This document shows positions 59,348 to 64,000 of a DNA stretch of 64,000 bases, piece by piece. The notes beneath the pieces are model-generated. The model searched no databases and was not told the origin of the DNA. It worked only from the letters and a program-made list of their open reading frames with translations. Every line of letters begins with the position of its first letter. Position 1 is the stretch's first letter. This DNA is from Paenibacillus macerans (lineage in GTDB: Bacteria; Bacillota; Bacilli; Paenibacillales; Paenibacillaceae). Location of the stretch: NCBI RefSeq assembly GCF_023715465.1, contig NZ_JAMBOE010000007.1:1-64000 (forward strand). The letters are read 5' to 3'. Both the position numbers and the translations under genes were made by a program.

Positions 59348-61816
59348 TCAGAACCGCCCGGGGTTTCCGGCGGCCGCGTACGGGATGCGAATCTCCTGTC
59401 CCGGAGCGACGGCAAACTCCTGCCCGCCGATTGCAAACGGTAGCGGCTGCGGGTTTCCCGCTTCCGCCGAAATCACGATCGCTTCCCGCTCGACACGGAT
59501 CCGATACGATCCTTGGCGGAGGCGGATCGGGAACTCCACGGCCTGCCAGGAGGAGGGCAAAGCCGGCTCCAGCGTCACCTTGCCGTCATCGTACCGCAGC
59601 CCCGCAAAGCCCAGCACCGCGGCCATCCAGGCCCCGCCGTTGGCCGCCGGATGCGTGCCGCCGATGTAAAGGTCGCCGACGTATTGTTTGGAATCCCCGG
59701 TCAAGTCGATCGTGGCCGTCCGCATAAAATACGGGTACGCCCAGTCCGGCGAGCCGATATCCGCCGCCACCAGCGCGTAGATGCAGGAGCTTAAGCTTGA
59801 ACCGTGCTCGGTCCGCGGCTCGTAGTACGCCCAGTTGGCTTTTTTGACGGCCTGATTAAAGCGGTCCCGGAACAGATGCAGCATCAGCACGACGTCGGCC
59901 TGCTTCAAAATTTGCGTCGTCGTCGCCAGGCCGTTCCCCCCGCCCAGGTACTCATGCGGATTCAGCATCCTCGCCTTCAGCCCCGCCAGCGAAACATCCT
60001 CCAGCGTGTAATACCGGTCAAACTGCTCGATCAGCCCGCTCGCCGCATCCGGCTGCGGTACGTACAGGCGATCGTACATGTCGCGAATCTGCTCCGGACG
60101 GATGGAGCTGCCCGCAAGCAGTTCCTCGTACCGCCGAGGGTCGCGGCTCCGCAATACCTCCAGCGCTTCCAACGCGGTTCCAAGGCACTCTTTTACCATC
60201 ATATTGGTAAAGGCATTATTGTTCACCCGCTCATGGTATTCGTCGGGTCCGGTGACATCGAGAATCTCATACCGCTGCTTGTGCGGGTTGAAGTAACCGT
60301 ATGAGTAAAAAAACCGCGCACACTCCCAAATGACTTCGGCCCCGCCATCCAACAGGATGCTTTCATCGCCAGTAAACATGTAGTACTGCCAGATGCCGTA
60401 CGCTACGTCCGCGCTGATATGCACCTGCTTGTCGCGGAAATAGGTGCGCATCGGGCGGCCGGTAAACACGTCGTTCACGTTGAACAGCGTACAGGCGTCA
60501 TCCCCCGTCTCCTGGCTTTCCCAAGCGTAAAACGCGCCTTCGTAGCCGTATTCCGCCGCTTTGCGCCGCGCCCCGTCCAGCGTATGCACGCGGTACATCA
60601 TCAGATTCCGGGCCACCTCCGGCTGCGTGTACAGGAAAAACGGCAGCATAAACATTTCCGTGTCCCAGAACACCGCTCCTTTATAGACCTGGCCGGATAA
60701 CCCGCGAGCCGGGATCGATCCTTTCTCCGAACGGTCCGGTGCGATGATATGCAGTTGATACATGCTGTACCGCAGCGCAAGCTGGGCTTCGTCATCGCCT
60801 TCGATAACGATGTCCGTTTCGTCCCATTTGCGCTCCCACTGCTTGGCATGTTCGCCTAGCAGCCGCTCGTACCCTACCCCGCAAGCATCCCTACTCGACC
60901 GGGCCGCAGCCAAATCGATGTCCAAGGCCTCATCCAACCCAGTAAATACGGAAACGTATTTTGTCAGGGTATAGGCCGCTCCGGCCTTGCAGTTTAACCG
61001 GATTCTCCGGCGAACCGAGTTTTCCCCGCGCAGAAGCTCCTGCTCCCCAAACCCGCATTCCACCGCCTCCGCTACGGATACCGGGACGTTCAATTCATGC
61101 GTCCAGCCAGTAAGCGTCAGCACTCCGCCGGCTTCATCCGCTCCGCTGGCCAACCGCTCCAAATGCGGGCCGTTGATGTCCCAGACATCGCCGTCGATGC
61201 CCGTCACGATCTCCAGTTCGCCGTCCCGGCTGCTCTCCAGCGAAATCCGGGCTACGATCAGATGGGGCCGCTCCGCGCTGCAAAACCGTTCGGACGTAAC
61301 CGTCACTTGCGCTCCGTCCGCCGTGCGGAACACCGAACGGCGGCGATGGACCGCCTGGCGGAGATCCAGCGACTGCTCGTGCTCGAGCAATTCGGGGCTG
61401 TTGGCCGCGCTGGGGCTCGCCGAAAGCGAATGCTCGCGGAACTCCCCGTCGCCAGTCCGTCCGCCGCCAGCCTGCGGCGCTTTTTGCTCCCCGCTCCCGC
61501 CGTGACCGCCGCCTGCTAGGTCCGCCTGCCCGTCGCCGCGCCCAGCGGCAGCCCCGGCCCCCGCTTCCAGCACGCTGAGCGGCGCCCCGTCAAAATACAC
61601 CGCCATCGCCAACCCGTTTGGCGCATTCACCGGCTCGCGCCACTTGTCCCCGACCTTGTCGTACAGTCCGGCGACGATCGTAGCCGGTAGCTCCCTTTTG
61701 CCAAACTCCTCCAACGTTCCCCGGTACCCCAAAACTCCGTTGCCGATCATAAACTTATTGCCGTTCGCCGTGATCCGGCCCGGGTCAAACCCGCTTTCCC
61801 GCACGATCCAGCTCAT
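59348..61816 (-). CDS. GH65 family glycoside phosphorylase (maltose/kojibiose/trehalose type)
   Basis: The 822-residue enzyme has an N-terminal beta-sandwich, a helical (alpha/alpha)6 barrel and a C-terminal beta domain. The catalytic acid Glu526 is in VTGPDEYHERVNNN, and AVFWDTEMFMLPFF and the phosphate-loop region YGSS-like EHGSSLSSCIYA are conserved. It splits an alpha-linked disaccharide with phosphate to glucose and beta-glucose 1-phosphate. Linkage specificity cannot be read off. Residues of about 83-140 are a Gly/Ala/Ser-rich insertion in the N-terminal domain, absent from family members I know. It overlaps the upstream GH65 gene by 4 bp. Confidence 0.9.
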   Translation of the reverse strand: MSWIVRESGFDPGRITANGNKFMIGNGVLGYRGTLEEFGKRELPATIVAGLYDKVGDKWREPVNAPNGLAMAVYFDGAPLSVLEAGAGAAAGRGDGQADLAGGGHGGSGEQKAPQAGGGRTGDGEFREHSLSASPSAANSPELLEHEQSLDLRQAVHRRRSVFRTADGAQVTVTSERFCSAERPHLIVARISLESSRDGELEIVTGIDGDVWDINGPHLERLASGADEAGGVLTLTGWTHELNVPVSVAEAVECGFGEQELLRGENSVRRRIRLNCKAGAAYTLTKYVSVFTGLDEALDIDLAAARSSRDACGVGYERLLGEHAKQWERKWDETDIVIEGDDEAQLALRYSMYQLHIIAPDRSEKGSIPARGLSGQVYKGAVFWDTEMFMLPFFLYTQPEVARNLMMYRVHTLDGARRKAAEYGYEGAFYAWESQETGDDACTLFNVNDVFTGRPMRTYFRDKQVHISADVAYGIWQYYMFTGDESILLDGGAEVIWECARFFYSYGYFNPHKQRYEILDVTGPDEYHERVNNNAFTNMMVKECLGTALEALEVLRSRDPRRYEELLAGSSIRPEQIRDMYDRLYVPQPDAASGLIEQFDRYYTLEDVSLAGLKARMLNPHEYLGGGNGLATTTQILKQADVVLMLHLFRDRFNQAVKKANWAYYEPRTEHGSSLSSCIYALVAADIGSPDWAYPYFMRTATIDLTGDSKQYVGDLYIGGTHPAANGGAWMAAVLGFAGLRYDDGKVTLEPALPSSWQAVEFPIRLRQGSYRIRVEREAIVISAEAGNPQPLPFAIGGQEFAVAPGQEIRIPYAAAGNPGRF

Positions 61817-64000
61817 TGAGCTACCGCCTTTCGCAGCGGCACTCGGATACCCGCTTCGCCCACGCGATGGCTTTCCCCGTACACCGTAATTTCCGCTTCC
61901 CCACCGGACACCGCCCGGATCGACACCTGCTCCCGGTCAACCTCCACGAGCAGCTTCGTGCCGTGATAGGAGACCGGGAAACGGTAGCTGTTCCAACGCT
62001 GCGGCAAGCTGGGCTGAAACACAAGCGTATCCCCGTCCGAGCGCATCCCGCCGAACCCGTACACGATGTTCATCCAAGCCGCGGCGATCGACGTCGTATG
62101 CAGGCCTTCCCGCGTATTGCGGTTGTAGTTGTCCAAATCGAGCCGGGTGGCGAATTCAAAAAACTTGTACGCCTCCGCTTCCCGGCCGATTTCCGCGGCC
62201 AAAATCGAGTGGATCGAAGGCGACAGCGATGACTCGTGGATGCAGCGCGGCTCGTAGTAATCGTAGTTCGCCCGCTTCTCCTCCGGCGTAAACTCGCCGC
62301 TATGCAGAAACATGAACATCAGCACATCCGGCTGCTTGATCATGTCGTACCGGTACAGGCGGTCGTACGACCAATGCGAATACAGCGGAAATTCGCTGAC
62401 CGGAATCGCATGGATATCAAGATGCGGCAGGTCGAAAAAGCCGTCATGCTCCTCGTACACACCCGTTTGCGCATCCCGCGGAATTTTCATATGCTCCGCT
62501 TTGCTCCGCCAGTCGGCCTGCTCCGCCTCCGTCAAGCCAAGCCGTCCGGCCAAGTCGTCATAAGCTGCCGGGGCTTCGTTTTGCATATCGGCGAGCACCT
62601 CCAGCGTGTATTCGAACAGCTTTTTGGCCATGTAATTGATGTAGCAGTTGTTGTTGACCATCAATTGGAACTCGTCCGGACCCATCACGCCGAAATAACC
62701 GTATAACCCCGACTGCTGTCCCCACTGCCCCCGGGTTGCGTAGAAACGGCTGATCTGAATCAGCATTTCCGCCCCTTTTTCAAACAAAAACGCCTTATCC
62801 CCGGTGATACTCACATAATGCCGCAGCCCATACGCCACCGCCGTGCCGACATGCAGCTGCAGGTTGGAATGCTGCCACAGGTCGCAGCTTTCCGTGCCGT
62901 CGATCGTGGCGATCGGATAAAACGCCCCTTCACAGTCCAACTCCTGCGCCCGCTTCAGCGCTTCGGGGAGCGATTTGTAGCGGAATTCGAGCAGGCTTTT
63001 GGCCGCCTTCGGGTTGTTGAAAATGTAGAACGGCAGACAATACGACTCCGTATCCCAAAAAGCCAGCCCCCGGTACGCCTCGCCGGTCAGCCCCTTCGCG
63101 CCGATGTTGAAGCCGGGATTATCCCCGTGATAGGTCTGGTACAGCTGAAAAATACAAAAGCGGATGCCCTGCTGGTTCTCCGGGTCTCCTTCGATGGCAA
63201 TGTCCGAGTCCGCCCAAACCTGGGACCAGTAGGCCTGCTGCTCCGCGGCGGCCGCGTCGTAGCCTGCCTGCGTGTGCCGTGCCGTGAGCTCCATTCCCCG
63301 CCGCCAAACTGTTTCGTCTTCCAGGGAGCGGTCTTTTTCCGCATAATTGACGACCTGTTTGCCCAGCACCGTCCGCCCCCCTTGCTCCAGCTTCAGCACC
63401 AGGTCCCGGCCGATAAACCGGTCGCCCTCCACGAGCTTGTTCTCCAGCGCGTTCTGCGTGTCGATACGGAATGCGGAAAACAGCCTGTTGCCCGTGTTCT
63501 CCGTTTGCCCGAGGATGCCCGCGATCCCGCCGCTCTCTTCCCTTTGCTTGAGCGCCTGCCAATAGCGGCGTTGCTGATCCTCGTGGATGATGGAAAAATC
63601 CAGCCCCGTCCGCACGTGCACCGTACCCGAAAAATTAAGCGGCTCAAACGTAATCCGCTGGCAACCGAGATTAGGCACCTTCATGCTGACCAGGCGCTCG
63701 AAGGTGAGTTTCACGTCTTTTCCGCCGGATAGATGCCACACCAGCTCCCGAGTATAGATACCGGTCTTAAAGTCCAGCTCCCTGCGGAAACCGCTAAACC
63801 GGCTGACCGCCAAATCCAGCGTCTCCCCGTCCAACATAATTCGCGTATACAGCCAATCCACCGCGTTCACCATAAAGCGCAGCGATTTGATGATACCTTT
63901 GTAATGGGCCGTCACCGGGCTTTCCTCGAACAGTCCGTTGAAATAGCTGCCCAGCAGCGAGTCCCCGCCGTACCCTTCCTCCAGGTAACCCCTCACCCCC
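61813..64000 (-). CDS. second GH65-like enzyme (5' end beyond window)
   Basis: More than 728 residues of a GH65 protein are visible. The frame runs open to the window edge and begins within the conserved GVRGYLEEGYGG region, so the first few tens of residues are missing. The catalytic acid is in VMGPDEFQLMVNNN, with AFWDTESYCLPF and CIHESSLSPSIHS also present. It differs clearly from the 59348 enzyme (GPDEF rather than GPDEY) and may act on another alpha-linkage, or as a hydrolase. The pair plus pgmB forms a phosphorolytic operon. Confidence 0.88.
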   Translation of the reverse strand, partial: GVRGYLEEGYGGDSLLGSYFNGLFEESPVTAHYKGIIKSLRFMVNAVDWLYTRIMLDGETLDLAVSRFSGFRRELDFKTGIYTRELVWHLSGGKDVKLTFERLVSMKVPNLGCQRITFEPLNFSGTVHVRTGLDFSIIHEDQQRRYWQALKQREESGGIAGILGQTENTGNRLFSAFRIDTQNALENKLVEGDRFIGRDLVLKLEQGGRTVLGKQVVNYAEKDRSLEDETVWRRGMELTARHTQAGYDAAAAEQQAYWSQVWADSDIAIEGDPENQQGIRFCIFQLYQTYHGDNPGFNIGAKGLTGEAYRGLAFWDTESYCLPFYIFNNPKAAKSLLEFRYKSLPEALKRAQELDCEGAFYPIATIDGTESCDLWQHSNLQLHVGTAVAYGLRHYVSITGDKAFLFEKGAEMLIQISRFYATRGQWGQQSGLYGYFGVMGPDEFQLMVNNNCYINYMAKKLFEYTLEVLADMQNEAPAAYDDLAGRLGLTEAEQADWRSKAEHMKIPRDAQTGVYEEHDGFFDLPHLDIHAIPVSEFPLYSHWSYDRLYRYDMIKQPDVLMFMFLHSGEFTPEEKRANYDYYEPRCIHESSLSPSIHSILAAEIGREAEAYKFFEFATRLDLDNYNRNTREGLHTTSIAAAWMNIVYGFGGMRSDGDTLVFQPSLPQRWNSYRFPVSYHGTKLLVEVDREQVSIRAVSGGEAEITVYGESHRVGEAGIRVPLRKAVAQ

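Overview
The window looks like chromosomal DNA of a Gram-positive, endospore-former-type bacterium of the Paenibacillaceae, most like Paenibacillus. The evidence is moderately high GC with strong AGGAGG-type ribosome binding sites, a Paenibacillus-style YesM/YesN two-component system beside an ATPase-less sugar ABC importer, SLH-anchored surface proteins, and gene order shared with Bacillus subtilis (yeaC-yeaD-yebA-guaA and bcp/gsaB). Species cannot be fixed from the window.

Layout. (1) 1-430: tandem promoters and leader of an rRNA operon reading leftwards out of the window. (2) 433-6247: an OmpR/HisKA two-component system followed by a GH18-like protein, divergent from a lantibiotic-immunity-type ABC transporter (one ATPase, two permeases) whose promoter carries 11-bp direct repeats. 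(3) 6291-13019: an exopolysaccharide operon read leftwards from a c-di-GMP-I riboswitch with terminator. It encodes a tandem-NodB lipoprotein, a UDP-HexNAc 6-dehydrogenase, a PilZ-linked processive GT2 synthase and a membrane-anchored NodB-like pseudoenzyme with a lectin-like domain. (4) 13172-14871: guanine riboswitch and pbuG. (5) 14943-29544: a heme-acquisition island with two Fur-box promoters facing away from each other. It contains three NEAT proteins (secreted, NPKTG/sortase-anchored, and 4xNEAT-3xSLH), two FecCD-type heme importers, sortase B, an IsdG monooxygenase, and a CydD/CydC-like ABC pair with a DUF454 protein. (6) 29641-32430: an orphan TerD-vWA protein and an ECF sigma factor with a DUF4367 partner. 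(7) 32982-40967: guaA, yebA, yeaD, yeaC and a polysaccharide deacetylase. (8) 41128-42570: a complete IS4-family element. (9) 43110-49831: bcp, an LCP protein, gsaB-type glutamate-1-semialdehyde aminomutase, a BASS transporter and a MetE-like protein. (10) 49983-56676: sugar ABC importer and YesMN. (11) 56709-58223: a 204-bp TIR element and an AT-rich orphan gene. (12) 58662-64000: beta-phosphoglucomutase and two GH65 enzymes, the second cut by the window end.

How it works together. Block 5 forms a plausible wall-to-cytoplasm heme relay: secreted hemophore, surface NEAT proteins, IsdE-type receptor, importer, then IsdG. It lies between guaA and pbuG, which are adjacent in B. subtilis, so it may be an insertion. 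Block 3 appears controlled by c-di-GMP at transcription (riboswitch) and possibly at the enzyme (PilZ). Block 12 would convert alpha-linked disaccharides by phosphorolysis to glucose phosphates.

The least expected structure is intergenic. At least seven elements of about 180-195 bp share one geometry: two forward units about 50 bp apart, a centre, then two inverted units about 50 bp apart. The unit sequence is alike within an element but differs between elements. One of them is interrupted by the IS4 element.
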